From assembly GCA_003283765.1 (NCBI GenBank), contig QBVY01000001.1, positions 1 through 64,000 of the forward strand: 64,000 nt of DNA, given 5' to 3'. This document shows positions 30,969-41,419 of the stretch, one piece after another. A program made the translations under genes and the position numbers. The stretch's first letter is position 1. The number at the start of each line of letters is the position of its first letter. Below the pieces are notes generated by a model. The model made no database searches. It was not told where the DNA came from and was given only the letters and a program-made list of their open reading frames with translations. The stretch is from SAR86 cluster bacterium AG-313-N18. GTDB lineage: Bacteria > Pseudomonadota > Gammaproteobacteria > Magnimaribacterales > D2472.

Positions 30969-32501
30969 ATGACTGCAGATGCGTTTAAACGCTCTTTAAA
31001 ACATCATCAAGATAGAGGCTTTTTTAAAAATCTCAAAATTTTACGCGGTATTGAAAGAGAATCTTTGCGCGTTACTCAAGAAGGAAAGATCTCTCAAAGC
31101 AATCACCCCAAGAGCCTAGGCTCCCCTCTAACAAGCGAAGACATTACAACTGACTTTGCAGAAGCGCTGGTGGAACTTGTCACTCCTACTTTTGAATCTG
31201 CAGAAGAGCTTTTTGAACATCTTAGTCTTTTGCATAAATTTCTTTACAGTGAAATGGAAGAAGAAATATTATGGAATTTCTCCATGCCGTGTGCATTTCA
31301 GAACGAGAAAGAAATAAAAATTGCTGAATATGGTGACACCAACAGCGGAATGTTGAAACATATATACAGAAAAGGTTTGAGATTGAGGTATGGATCTATC
31401 ATGCAATGCGTATCCGGGATTCACTTTAACTTTTCTTTATCAGTTGATTCTTGGGACACATTAACTAACGTCGCTGATCAAAGCTTTGTAAACCAAAAGT
31501 ACCTTGGAGCAATTAGAAACATTAAAAGAAATTTTTGGTTTTTATTGGAGCGCCTTGGCGCCTCACCTATTGCTCATGAGTCTTACTTGCTAAATAGAGA
31601 ACATTCTCTAACAAAGCATGGAAGCAATGATCTATTTTTACCATGCGCAACATCTTTAAGAATGAGTGATGTTGGCTATCAAAGTAGTATGCAGAATGCC
31701 CTAAAAATCAACTATAACAATTTAGATGAATTTATAGATGCAATAATCAAAGGAATTAACACTCCAGTAAAGAATTTTGAAGAAATAGGGTTGCTTGATG
31801 AGCTGGGTGTTCCGCAACAAATATCGACTGGGATTTTACAAATTGAGAACGAGTTATATGACACAGTTAGGCCAAAAAGATCTGGCCCAAGTGGTTCTCG
31901 CCCAGCAACCCTTCTAAAAAATGAAGGAATAGAATATTTAGAATTGAGAGGAATCGATATTAACCCTTTTATACCGGAAGGTATTGATGAGAATAAAATT
32001 AAACTTTTAGATATTTTTATAATGCATTCCCTAATTTCTGAAAGCCCTCAAGTTTCTGATGAAGAGATTGAAGAGATAAGAGCCAATCAAAAAACCATGG
32101 TTGAAAATGGAAGATCGGAAAATGTCAATTTAGAACAAAATGGAATCTCCACTCCCTTAAAAGAATTAAAAAAGATCTTTTATGATCAACTAGAACAGGT
32201 TGCAACTGCAATGGATGAATATTGTCCAGGATATTCAAATGCTTTAAGTGCTGAAATGAGTGAAAATTTGCTACCTAGCGAAAAGATTATGAATGAGATG
32301 AATGCTCAAAATTTATCATTTCAAGAATATGGTTTAGCCCAGAGCAAGAAAATTGCTGCGAAGCAACAATCACATGCTGGCGATGATTTTTCAAAGTTTA
32401 CTCTCAATGCTAAAAAATCATTAAAAGATTTCAAAAATCTTAAAAAAAATGCGGGCATGGACATTAATAAATATGTAGAATTGTATAATTCAAAAATTTA
32501 G
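30969..32501 (+). CDS. gshA: Glutamate-cysteine ligase
   Basis: GIERESLRVTQEGKIS, ITTDFAEALVELVTP, YLELRGIDINPF. Confidence 0.94.
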   Translation: MTADAFKRSLKHHQDRGFFKNLKILRGIERESLRVTQEGKISQSNHPKSLGSPLTSEDITTDFAEALVELVTPTFESAEELFEHLSLLHKFLYSEMEEEILWNFSMPCAFQNEKEIKIAEYGDTNSGMLKHIYRKGLRLRYGSIMQCVSGIHFNFSLSVDSWDTLTNVADQSFVNQKYLGAIRNIKRNFWFLLERLGASPIAHESYLLNREHSLTKHGSNDLFLPCATSLRMSDVGYQSSMQNALKINYNNLDEFIDAIIKGINTPVKNFEEIGLLDELGVPQQISTGILQIENELYDTVRPKRSGPSGSRPATLLKNEGIEYLELRGIDINPFIPEGIDENKIKLLDIFIMHSLISESPQVSDEEIEEIRANQKTMVENGRSENVNLEQNGISTPLKELKKIFYDQLEQVATAMDEYCPGYSNALSAEMSENLLPSEKIMNEMNAQNLSFQEYGLAQSKKIAAKQQSHAGDDFSKFTLNAKKSLKDFKNLKKNAGMDINKYVELYNSKI

Positions 32502-32509
32502 GAAATACA

Positions 32510-33508
32510 ATGAAAGCTTTGCAGTGTGTAGAATTAGCCGGCCCTGAAAAACTGATAGTGTCTGACATAGAAGATCCAAAACCAGGCAATGGTGAAGTTT
32601 TAATAGAAATCAAAGCCGCTAGCGTTAATTTTCCGGATGTCTTGATGATTCAAGGCCTTTATCAAGTCCAGCCACCAATGCCATTTATTCCAGGAGCTGA
32701 ATGTTCTGGGGTAATAGCTGAGATTGGTGAAGGCGTCGATTCCTGCAATATAGGCGATCATGTATTTGTTATGGCAGGAAATGGATGCTTTGCTGAAAAA
32801 ATTGTGGTTGAAGCCGCCAGAGTGGTTTTAATACCAAAGGAAATGGATTTCCCTGTTGCTGCAGCTCTTCCAATGACTTATGGAACTTCTTTATATGCAT
32901 TAAAACAGAGAGCGGACCTCAAGCCTGGAGAAACATTACTGGTTTTAGGGGCTGCTGGAGGAGTTGGGCTAAGTGCTGTAGAGCTTGGAAAAGCAATGGG
33001 TGCAAGGGTTATTGCAGCAGCATCATCTGAAGAAAAAATTAAAATATGTTTAGAACATGGGGCTGATGAAGCATTCGTCTACCCCTCGGGCAATCTTGAT
33101 CGAGATCAGCAAAAAGAACTTTCCAATAAAATCAAAGAGCTCACTGGAGGTCAAGGAGCTAATGTTATTTATGATCCAGTTGGAGGATCTTTTAGTGAGC
33201 CAGCCTTAAGATCAATTGCATGGGAAGGAAGATTTCTTGTTATTGGATTTGCAGCTGGAGAAATACCAAAGCTGCCTCTTAATCTAGCTCTTCTTAAAGG
33301 CTGTCAAATAGTTGGGGTTTTTTGGGGTGCATGGACATTGATGTTTTCGGATGAAAATGAAAAAAATTTTCAAGAGCTTTTTGAGCTTCATTCTGCAGGC
33401 AAAATTAACCCTGAAATTTCAGATAGGTTTTCACTTGAGGAATCAGCAGCAGCCATTGCTCATTTAAAAGATAGAAAAGCTAAGGGAAAGGTGATTATTG
33501 ATGTATAA
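32510..33508 (+). CDS. NADPH:quinone oxidoreductase family (MDR zinc-less) protein
   Basis: PFIPGAECSGVIAEIGEGV, LVLGAAGGVGLSAVELGK. Confidence 0.92.
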   Translation: MKALQCVELAGPEKLIVSDIEDPKPGNGEVLIEIKAASVNFPDVLMIQGLYQVQPPMPFIPGAECSGVIAEIGEGVDSCNIGDHVFVMAGNGCFAEKIVVEAARVVLIPKEMDFPVAAALPMTYGTSLYALKQRADLKPGETLLVLGAAGGVGLSAVELGKAMGARVIAAASSEEKIKICLEHGADEAFVYPSGNLDRDQQKELSNKIKELTGGQGANVIYDPVGGSFSEPALRSIAWEGRFLVIGFAAGEIPKLPLNLALLKGCQIVGVFWGAWTLMFSDENEKNFQELFELHSAGKINPEISDRFSLEESAAAIAHLKDRKAKGKVIIDV

Positions 33509-34376
33509 GCAAGCAGGAATTATTTTTCTTTGCTTGGCGATTACACAATGTTCAGAAACAATAGATTTAATGGATAGACCTCTTCATAAAAATAATCCCT
33601 CTTTTCAAAATGAAGAGCACAGACTCCTGCCAATGGATGGTTCCCATAATACAAGAGAGCTTGGTGGTTATGAAACTACTGATGGTAAGTCCGTGAAATG
33701 GGGTATGCTATATCGCTCAGATAAACTAAGTGATATCTCTAAAACTGATCAAGAGTACCTTCACAGTCTTGGTATTAAAAAAATTGTTGATTTCAGGTCA
33801 AAAGAAGAGAAAGCTGAAGATCCAGATATTATTCCGGAGGGAATAAACTACATCGAAATGCCGATTAGTGTTGATGGAGCCATGAGATCAAAAATAGAGG
33901 CAGTATTAAAAGGTGAAACCGATAAAGAGGTTAAAAGCTTTTTAATAGATGCAAATAGGGAATTTGTAACAAGCTATACGGATGTATATGAAAATTTTCT
34001 AAGGAGTCTAATAGATGAAGATGCCCCAACCTTATTTCACTGTACTGCTGGTAAGGATAGAGCCGGTTTTGCCGCAGCAATTACACTTATTGCTTTGGGA
34101 GTATCCAGAGAGAATGTAATTGAAGACTATATGAAGACTAATGCTTTTACTGAAAATAGAATTGAAGAAATTTTAGATCAAATAGAATTAATGAGCTTAT
34201 ATCAGACCGATGCTGAGATTTTGCGGCCTCTGATAGGAGTTGAGCGTATCTACATTGAAACGGCTTTTAAAACAGCTGAAGAAAAATATGGAAGTTTAGA
34301 AAATTTTATAAAAGATGGTTTGAATATTTCTGATGAAGATATTCAAAAGCTAAGAAATAAATTTCTAGAAAGCTAA
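33501..34376 (+). CDS. IphP-type protein tyrosine phosphatase, predicted lipoprotein
   Basis: Lipobox AITQC; NTRELGGYET, DFRSKEEKAEDPD, CX5R loop HCTAGKDRAGFAAA. Confidence 0.88.
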   Translation: MYKQAGIIFLCLAITQCSETIDLMDRPLHKNNPSFQNEEHRLLPMDGSHNTRELGGYETTDGKSVKWGMLYRSDKLSDISKTDQEYLHSLGIKKIVDFRSKEEKAEDPDIIPEGINYIEMPISVDGAMRSKIEAVLKGETDKEVKSFLIDANREFVTSYTDVYENFLRSLIDEDAPTLFHCTAGKDRAGFAAAITLIALGVSRENVIEDYMKTNAFTENRIEEILDQIELMSLYQTDAEILRPLIGVERIYIETAFKTAEEKYGSLENFIKDGLNISDEDIQKLRNKFLES

Positions 34377-35023
34377 CGAGGCGTAACAACCGACTGATAA
34401 GTTAGAAGAAACTTCTCCTCATCAAACGGGGGTCTAAAGAACCCAATATATTGCGCATCAGGGTTAATAAGCAAAATATTATTTGAATGATTTTCTAGGT
34501 GATCCATATGGTTGGAGCTCATATTCTTTGGGGGCTCAACCACCATCACATTCAATTGTGTCGCCATACTTAAAAGCATTGGCCTGTCTCCCCGAGCTCC
34601 AATAAATGAGTTATTAAATGCCTTGGCATATTGATCTACATCATTAGGGGTATCATTTTCAGGGTCTATGGTTACAAGAAGGGCTTGTTTATCGTTCATA
34701 TTAAAGCCTTTAGACCCCAGTGTTGAATAAAGTGCTTTAATTAAAGACATAGCAACAGGACACTCTGCAGGGCACCGAGTATAACCAAAGTATATTAAAG
34801 TCCATTTTCCTCTAAAAATATCTTTATCGATCGTTTCATCATTAGATGTCAGGATTTGAAAATTAGAGAATTCCTTTGGGTTAGGAAATTGATAATATCC
34901 ATTTACTAATAGCTCCGGTGCAGATAAATATCTTGGAGTGGTCAATTTATTAATGAACAAAGACAAAACTGCGATCATGAACAAAATAATTAACACTAAT
35001 GAAATTTTAATATTCTTGCTCAT
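34373..35023 (-). CDS. SCO1/SenC/PrrC family copper chaperone
   Basis: LIYFGYTRCPAECPVAM (CxxxC). Confidence 0.92.
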   Translation of the reverse strand: MSKNIKISLVLIILFMIAVLSLFINKLTTPRYLSAPELLVNGYYQFPNPKEFSNFQILTSNDETIDKDIFRGKWTLIYFGYTRCPAECPVAMSLIKALYSTLGSKGFNMNDKQALLVTIDPENDTPNDVDQYAKAFNNSFIGARGDRPMLLSMATQLNVMVVEPPKNMSSNHMDHLENHSNNILLINPDAQYIGFFRPPFDEEKFLLTYQSVVTPR

Positions 35024-35025
35024 AT

Positions 35026-35889
35026 TTAAATTATGAAGTGATCAATGAGTAAAGCAGCAAAGATAAGAAAAATATAATAAATGGAGTAAACAAAAGTGGG
35101 AAAGGCGGAGACATTATCTTCTTCAAAGTACAGGCGAACTGCATAGTATAAAAAAATAACGCCTAAAATTAATGCTGATATGAAATAAAGAATTCCTGAC
35201 ATCATAACTACGAAGGGCAGCAAACTGACTAAAATTAAAATAATCGTATAAAGAATAATTTGCAGTTTTGTAAATTGGACTCCATGGGTCACTGGAAGCA
35301 TTGGAATGTTTTCTTTTGCATAATCATCTTTTCTGTGGATTGCAAGAGCCCAAAAGTGTGGCGGAGTCCAAGCAAAAATAATTAATACCAACAAAAGAGA
35401 ATTTGGATCAATAGAATTTGTAACTGCTGTCCATCCTAATAGTGGAGGGGCTGCACCCGCGAGACCCCCGATGACTATATTTTGTGGTGTTGCTCTCTTT
35501 AAATAAACTGTATAGACAAATGCATATCCTATTAAAGATGCCAGCGTAAGCAATGCGGTTAGTGTATTTACATAAATCACTAAAATGGCCGCACCAAGTG
35601 AGCCTAAGATAAATGCAAAAATTGAAGCATTGACAGGGCTGACTTCCCCCTGAGGAATAGGCCTATTCTCTGTCCTATTCATATTAGCATCTGTCTTTCT
35701 ATCTATAATTTGATTGATTGCCGCTGCTGAAGATGCGCACAAGGCAATACCAAGCATTGCAAATGCTATTAATGATAATGGAGCCAAGGTTTTGCTAGCC
35801 AGCAATGATCCAACCAGGGCGGTGATTAGCATCATTAGAACTACATTGGGTTTACATAGTTCATAATAGTTTTTGATCGTGTTATTCAT
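35026..35889 (-). CDS. ctaB: Protoheme IX farnesyltransferase (heme O synthase)
   Basis: INQIIDRKTDANMNRTENRP, WTPPHFWALAIHRKDDY. Confidence 0.95.
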   Translation of the reverse strand: MNNTIKNYYELCKPNVVLMMLITALVGSLLASKTLAPLSLIAFAMLGIALCASSAAAINQIIDRKTDANMNRTENRPIPQGEVSPVNASIFAFILGSLGAAILVIYVNTLTALLTLASLIGYAFVYTVYLKRATPQNIVIGGLAGAAPPLLGWTAVTNSIDPNSLLLVLIIFAWTPPHFWALAIHRKDDYAKENIPMLPVTHGVQFTKLQIILYTIILILVSLLPFVVMMSGILYFISALILGVIFLYYAVRLYFEEDNVSAFPTFVYSIYYIFLIFAALLIDHFII

Positions 35890-36853
35890 CTTTCCAAATC
35901 ACAAGATTAACCATTAGGGTTGCTAATAGTAGTAATGCTGCGACTAAATTATGCGCGATAGCAATATACAAAGGAAGCACATAAACAACATTCATAATCC
36001 CTAAGGAAATCTGAGTGACCAATATTACCCCTAAAGTAGAGGCCAGCGGAGCGGCGTTAGAAAACCAAAGCTTAGTAATTAAAATCATAAAGATTAGTGT
36101 CAAAATTAATGCGCTGACTCTGTGAGAATAATGAATGGCAACTCTTGCTTCATTATCTAATAACCCATATAAGTAGTTCGGGCCTACTTCTTGTGACAAA
36201 TTAAACCCATCAGAAAAATTCATATCAGGCATATATGTTCCTTGACATGTTGGAAAATCAACACAAGCCAAAGATGCGTAGTTGGTGCTTGTCCAGGCTC
36301 CTAAAAAAATCTGAATTAAAAGGGCAAACAGAGCAATGCCACCCAAAATCTTTAAATGCCCAATCTGGTGATTTTTAATGCCATCACTGGTATTCAAAAA
36401 TAAGTAAAAAAATAAACTTAGGGTAATAAAACCACCAAACAAATGGCCAGTTACTATAATTGGTAGGAGCTTCAAACTCACAGTAAGATAGCCAAATAAT
36501 CCTTGGCAGCAAATAAAGAATAAAAGAAAAGATGCTATAGCTTTTATTCTTGTCGGCAGTTTATGCTTATATGAAAAAAAAACTAGCAATATTGCTATAA
36601 ATCCAAGAGCGGCTGCAAAGTATCTATGCACAACTTCAGGAATTGCTTTATCAATTTCATATGGAAATTGAGGGTATCGTTGCTCAGCTATTAAAATTTC
36701 AGCTTCAGTTGTAGGAAATACAACAAAACCATAACACCCTGGCCAATCTGGACAGCCAAGACCAGCATCAACAAGTCTTGTCCATGCCCCCAATGCAATC
36801 ACAACAAATGCAAAACATAATCCAAAAAATGAAAGCCCTCTAATTAAACTCAT
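35882..36853 (-). CDS. ctaA: Heme A synthase (COX15/CtaA)
   Basis: GAWTRLVDAGLGCPDWPGCYGF, EVVHRYFAA. Confidence 0.93.
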   Translation of the reverse strand: MSLIRGLSFFGLCFAFVVIALGAWTRLVDAGLGCPDWPGCYGFVVFPTTEAEILIAEQRYPQFPYEIDKAIPEVVHRYFAAALGFIAILLVFFSYKHKLPTRIKAIASFLLFFICCQGLFGYLTVSLKLLPIIVTGHLFGGFITLSLFFYLFLNTSDGIKNHQIGHLKILGGIALFALLIQIFLGAWTSTNYASLACVDFPTCQGTYMPDMNFSDGFNLSQEVGPNYLYGLLDNEARVAIHYSHRVSALILTLIFMILITKLWFSNAAPLASTLGVILVTQISLGIMNVVYVLPLYIAIAHNLVAALLLLATLMVNLVIWKDE

Positions 36854-37389
36854 ATTAAAACCTTTAAGTCCTTTAGTATTAACTTAGGATCCATGGAAAC
36901 CGGAAAAAACATTACAGCCCTTCCATATGGATCGATTATAAAAATTTTTTGCTCAAGAAAAAATTCTTCATTGCTTGTCTCTAATAACTTTTCAAATAAT
37001 TTTCCTTCAGCATCAAAGATAACTTGGGTTCTTGGATAATCAATCAGCTTAGCTTCTGACATTTCGACATCCTGGGAGAAAACTACTCTTTTTAATTTAT
37101 TAATATCTCTATTAAGGGCTACATTAAGCTGTCGCATCAAATAAAGTGCTGTCTCAAGCTCAGCGTCTTTTAAGGCATAGGTTGCAAATAGCCATTTACC
37201 ATCTTCAAATTTTAAATTTTCTGAATCATCAACAAGATCAAGCTGAGTCGCATCAAAATATTCAGCAAAAAATACTCCATTGTTTTTAGTATTTTGTGGT
37301 GAATAGCCTGACTGAAAGGATAGTGTTGAAATCAACAAAACTAAAAGGGGTGTTAATAATAAAATTGCTAAAAATATCTTACTTCTCAT
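36850..37389 (-). CDS. Conserved membrane-anchored protein of cox cluster, function unknown
   Basis: 179 aa, N-terminal TM, possible thioredoxin-like fold without CxxC; between SURF1 and ctaA. Confidence 0.6.
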   Translation of the reverse strand: MRSKIFLAILLLTPLLVLLISTLSFQSGYSPQNTKNNGVFFAEYFDATQLDLVDDSENLKFEDGKWLFATYALKDAELETALYLMRQLNVALNRDINKLKRVVFSQDVEMSEAKLIDYPRTQVIFDAEGKLFEKLLETSNEEFFLEQKIFIIDPYGRAVMFFPVSMDPKLILKDLKVLI

Positions 37390-38090
37390 GATTCTCTCTT
37401 AATTGCATATATAAACATTCCAGCTAAAACGAGGCTCATGGTAAACCATTGGAGAGCGTAGCCGTAATGTTTCGTTGGTGTTATGACAAATGGTGTTAAT
37501 GCAATATGCTCATTCATAAACTGAGATCCAGGATCTAAAATTAGGACCATTTCTGAAAATTGTTTTTCATAGGCTTCTTGAATGACTTTTGGTGATTTAG
37601 TTTGAGAAACTAAAGGCCATTCATTGGTCAATAATTCATCGCCTGCTAAAACTTCTTTCTCTGGCTTTATCAGACTTCCAATTACGCGCAATTTGGTAGC
37701 ATTAAAATTTAGATTAGGCAGATCATTTCTTGTTTTGCCTTGAGAGATCCACCCACGATCAACGAATATTGCTTGATCTTGCTCATAGTAAAATGGTGTA
37801 TATATTTTGTAGCCTACCTTCCCATTTTTAATTTGGTTATCTATTAGAACTTGTTGGGCAGGATCATAAAAGCCTTCTATGTATACTCTGCTCCAAGGTG
37901 AGGAAGTGCTAGAAATAGGCTTGGGAGCTTTGGCTTGTTCCAAATCAAATTCCTGAATAAGATTTAGTTTGGATCCAGCTCTTTCTATCTGCCAAAACCC
38001 TAACAAAATAAATATAACGACAAACAGGCATGAAAAAGCGGTTAATGCTTTGTTATGTTTTATAAGTTCAATTGTTGATAAATCTTTCAT
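37386..38090 (-). CDS. SURF1 family cytochrome oxidase assembly protein
   Basis: LGFWQIERAGSK, VDRGWISQG, HYGYALQWFTMS. Confidence 0.92.
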   Translation of the reverse strand: MKDLSTIELIKHNKALTAFSCLFVVIFILLGFWQIERAGSKLNLIQEFDLEQAKAPKPISSTSSPWSRVYIEGFYDPAQQVLIDNQIKNGKVGYKIYTPFYYEQDQAIFVDRGWISQGKTRNDLPNLNFNATKLRVIGSLIKPEKEVLAGDELLTNEWPLVSQTKSPKVIQEAYEKQFSEMVLILDPGSQFMNEHIALTPFVITPTKHYGYALQWFTMSLVLAGMFIYAIKRES

Positions 38091-38113
38091 TATAAAAATG
38101 TTATAGTTCGAGT

Positions 38114-38326
38114 ATGTGGCTTAAACCTCTTATTGCAGTTGTTATTATCTTAATCTTTTTGAGCTTGTTCAGTAGTCTCTTTTTTCTTTTCAAAGACCAG
38201 GGACAAGGCAAACGCTCTGTATACAGTCTTGGGTTTAGGGTTAGCCTTGCAGCACTGCTACTAATCTTGGTCTCTTATGGCCTATATACTGGAGAGCTAG
38301 GAAATACTGTTCCTTGGGGCTCTTAA
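38114..38326 (+). CDS. DUF2909 twin-transmembrane protein
   Basis: 70 aa, two TM segments; position between coxC and SURF1. Confidence 0.75.
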   Translation: MWLKPLIAVVIILIFLSLFSSLFFLFKDQGQGKRSVYSLGFRVSLAALLLILVSYGLYTGELGNTVPWGS

Positions 38327-39232
38327 TTAAAGTATATAAACAAAAAGAAATAGCATCACCCATACCACATCAACAAAGTGCCAATACCAAGAGGCAGCTT
38401 CAAACCCAAAATGGTTATGAGGATCAAAGTGATTATAAAAAACTGATCTAGAAAGCATTACAGCAAGCATAAAACCGCCCATCATTACGTGGAAGCCATG
38501 GAATCCTGTCAACATAAAGAAGGTTGAACCGTATATACCAGAGTTAAGTGTTAGACCATAATGTGCGTATGCCTCATAATACTCAGCGGCCTGCAATCCA
38601 ACAAATATCAACGCAAGGGTAACAGTTATACCAAGCCAGGTATTAAAACTTTTTTTATTGTCATTTTTAAGCGCAAGGTGAGCAAAGTGAACAGTGACAC
38701 TTGAGCTAAGTAGCACAATAGTATTCCACATTGGCAACCACTTTAAAGCATTGCCCCAACCTGGCCAACTCATGTTTTTATCTGCGAGAACAAATGCTGA
38801 CCCAGCGTCAGGAGTTGACATCACTGGCCATGAAGCTTCAAAGCCTTCCCAAAGCATATTCGCTAATCCTTTTTCACCGTCACCACCGAGCCATGGCACA
38901 GAAAAATTTCTTACATAAAATAATGCTCCAAAAAATGCAGCAAAGAACATTACCTCAGAAAATATAAACCAGCCCATGCCAAATACGAAAGATTTTTGGA
39001 GCTGAGCACTATCTAAACCAGCAATGTGCTCTCTAATAACAGCTCTGAACCAAAAGTATAATGTTACTGCAAAAACAGCAAAACCTGAGTAAAGGATGTA
39101 TACAGAATTGCTGTCAGGCTTTCCAAGATCGTTAATTGTGCCAGCGGCTCCCATTACTAATAGAAAAAGTGCTGTTGCAATATAGATAGGAAATTTACTT
39201 TCCTCAGGTACATAGTATTTCTGATAACTCAT
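38327..39232 (-). CDS. coxC: Cytochrome c oxidase subunit III
   Basis: GWFIFSEVMFFAAFFGALFYVR, GFHGFHVMMGG, ASWYWHFVDVVW. Confidence 0.96.
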   Translation of the reverse strand: MSYQKYYVPEESKFPIYIATALFLLVMGAAGTINDLGKPDSNSVYILYSGFAVFAVTLYFWFRAVIREHIAGLDSAQLQKSFVFGMGWFIFSEVMFFAAFFGALFYVRNFSVPWLGGDGEKGLANMLWEGFEASWPVMSTPDAGSAFVLADKNMSWPGWGNALKWLPMWNTIVLLSSSVTVHFAHLALKNDNKKSFNTWLGITVTLALIFVGLQAAEYYEAYAHYGLTLNSGIYGSTFFMLTGFHGFHVMMGGFMLAVMLSRSVFYNHFDPHNHFGFEAASWYWHFVDVVWVMLFLFVYIL

Positions 39233-39819
39233 ATTGAAGGCTCCATTTCATGACCAGCATGGTGATCATCATTATGATGTTGGGTAAACTCAACATCGTT
39301 ATAATCTGTAACGTCAAAAATTGTATACGAAAGAACAACGCTGTTAATTGAGCTTGGAAGCTCATCATCAAAAATAAGTCTTACAGGTAGAAGGGCTTCT
39401 TCACCCGGAGCAAGTTCTTGTTGTTCAAAACAAAAACACTCTAGTTTTTTTAAATGTGCTGCTGCATTTGAGGGAGCAACACTTGGGATTGCCTGAGCGA
39501 CCATTCTTTTATTAGTTGTGTTTTTTACATAAAAAGTAGCCGTATGATACTTGCCTGTCTTAATTTGAATGTTGTCCTCAGAAGGCTTGAATGCCCATGG
39601 CATTTCTTCATTGTTATGAGAGACAAACTGAATTGAGATATCTCGACCATTGTCAATCTCAATATTTTTATCATTGGTGGCTCTTAGTTCAATCTTTCCG
39701 TTAAGACCCGTTACTTCACAGAAAACATTATAGAGAGGGACCAAGGCAAACGAAAATGTAAACATGCCCAAAACTGCAAAACATAGAGTTTTAATTGTTT
39801 TTTTTGATCCTTCGTTCAT
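39229..39819 (-). CDS. ctaG: Cytochrome c oxidase assembly protein CtaG/Cox11
   Basis: VPLYNVFCEVTGLNGK, CFCFEQQELAPGE; start at ATG 39819. Confidence 0.93.
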   Translation of the reverse strand: MNEGSKKTIKTLCFAVLGMFTFSFALVPLYNVFCEVTGLNGKIELRATNDKNIEIDNGRDISIQFVSHNNEEMPWAFKPSEDNIQIKTGKYHTATFYVKNTTNKRMVAQAIPSVAPSNAAAHLKKLECFCFEQQELAPGEEALLPVRLIFDDELPSSINSVVLSYTIFDVTDYNDVEFTQHHNDDHHAGHEMEPSI

Positions 39820-41405
39820 TAAGTGACCTTCGGGGGGGTTGTAAATGTATGATAAGGGGCTGGTGACTCTACAGTCCACTCAAGACCTCTTGAGCCCTCC
39901 CAAACCTCTGGTGTGGCTTTCTTGCCTCCCATAACAGTTTTAAGCACAATGAATAAAAACAGAATTTGAGAAGCGCCAAATAAGAACGCCCCTACAGAAG
40001 AAATCATATTCCAATCTGCAAATTGAAGTGCATAGTCAGGAATTCTTCTTGGCATTCCGGCTAGGCCAATCCAATGCTGTGGGAAGAAAGTTACATTAAC
40101 ACCTATAAATGAAAGCCAAAAATGAAGTTTTCCAAGTCTTTCGTCATACATATTTCCTGTCCATTTTGGAATCCAGTAATAAACAGCAGCCATGATTGAA
40201 AAGATTGATCCAGGAACGAGAACATAATGAAAATGTGCTACGACAAAATATGTATCATGATATTGGAAATCAGCTGGGGTAATTGCAAGCATTAATCCAG
40301 AAAAACCACCTATCGTGAATAAGACAACAAAAGCTATAGCAAAAAGCATTGGAGTTTCATATGTAATTGACCCCTTAAACATTGTAGTTACCCAATTAAA
40401 AACTTTCACTCCAGTTGGTACAGCAATCAACATTGTTGCCCACATAAAGAATAATTCTGCGGCTAATGGAAGACCAACTGTAAACATATGGTGCGCCCAA
40501 ACAACAAACGATAGAATTGCAATCGAAGCCATTGCCCAAACCATAGATGCATATCCAAATAACTGCTTTCTTGAGAATGTCTCAATGATATGAGAGGCGA
40601 TGCCAAAAGCTGGAAGGATCATAATATAGACTTCAGGATGGCCGAAAAACCAGAAGATATGTTGAAACAAAACAGGATCCCCACCACCGGCAGCGTTAAA
40701 GAAGCTTGTTCCAAAATGGATATCCATAAGCATCATTGTTACGGCTCCAGCAAGAACAGGCATAACCGCTATTAACAGGTAAGCTGTTATTAGCCATGAC
40801 CATACAAAAAGTGGCATCTTCATCAAGGTCATACCAGGCGCTCTCATATTCATGATGGTTACGATCACATTAATAGATCCCATGATCGATGATGCCCCCA
40901 TAATATGGACAGCAAATATAAAAAAGGTAACACTCGGAGGAGCGTAAGTTGTGGATAATGGAGCATAGAATGTCCAGCCAAAATTAGGAGCTCCGCCCTC
41001 CATAAACAAAGATGATAATAAAATAAAAAATGCAAATGGGAGAATCCAGAAACTTAGATTATTCATTCTTGGGAGCGCCATATCTGGAGCACCAACCATC
41101 ATAGGTACAAGCCAATTCGCCAAACCAACAAAAGCTGGCATAACTGCCCCAAAGACCATTATCAGCCCATGCAGTGTAAGCATTTGATTATAAAATTCAG
41201 GCTCAACAATTTGCATGCCAGGTTGGAAAAGCTCTGCTCTTATAACCATTGCCATTGCTCCACCGATTAAGAACATTGCAAAACTAAACCATAAATATAG
41301 GCTTCCTATATCTTTATGATTTGTAGTGTACAACCACCTGGTTAATCCTTTGGCAGGACCATGATGATGATCATCATGATTGTGGGATTCTATTACTGCG
41401 CTCAT
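39819..41405 (-). CDS. coxA: Cytochrome c oxidase subunit I
   Basis: WLYTTNHKDIGSLYLWF, FWFFGHPEVYIMILPAFG, TYFVVAHFHYVL. Confidence 0.98.
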   Translation of the reverse strand: MSAVIESHNHDDHHHGPAKGLTRWLYTTNHKDIGSLYLWFSFAMFLIGGAMAMVIRAELFQPGMQIVEPEFYNQMLTLHGLIMVFGAVMPAFVGLANWLVPMMVGAPDMALPRMNNLSFWILPFAFFILLSSLFMEGGAPNFGWTFYAPLSTTYAPPSVTFFIFAVHIMGASSIMGSINVIVTIMNMRAPGMTLMKMPLFVWSWLITAYLLIAVMPVLAGAVTMMLMDIHFGTSFFNAAGGGDPVLFQHIFWFFGHPEVYIMILPAFGIASHIIETFSRKQLFGYASMVWAMASIAILSFVVWAHHMFTVGLPLAAELFFMWATMLIAVPTGVKVFNWVTTMFKGSITYETPMLFAIAFVVLFTIGGFSGLMLAITPADFQYHDTYFVVAHFHYVLVPGSIFSIMAAVYYWIPKWTGNMYDERLGKLHFWLSFIGVNVTFFPQHWIGLAGMPRRIPDYALQFADWNMISSVGAFLFGASQILFLFIVLKTVMGGKKATPEVWEGSRGLEWTVESPAPYHTFTTPPKVT

Positions 41406-41419
41406 ATTACTTCCTTTTT

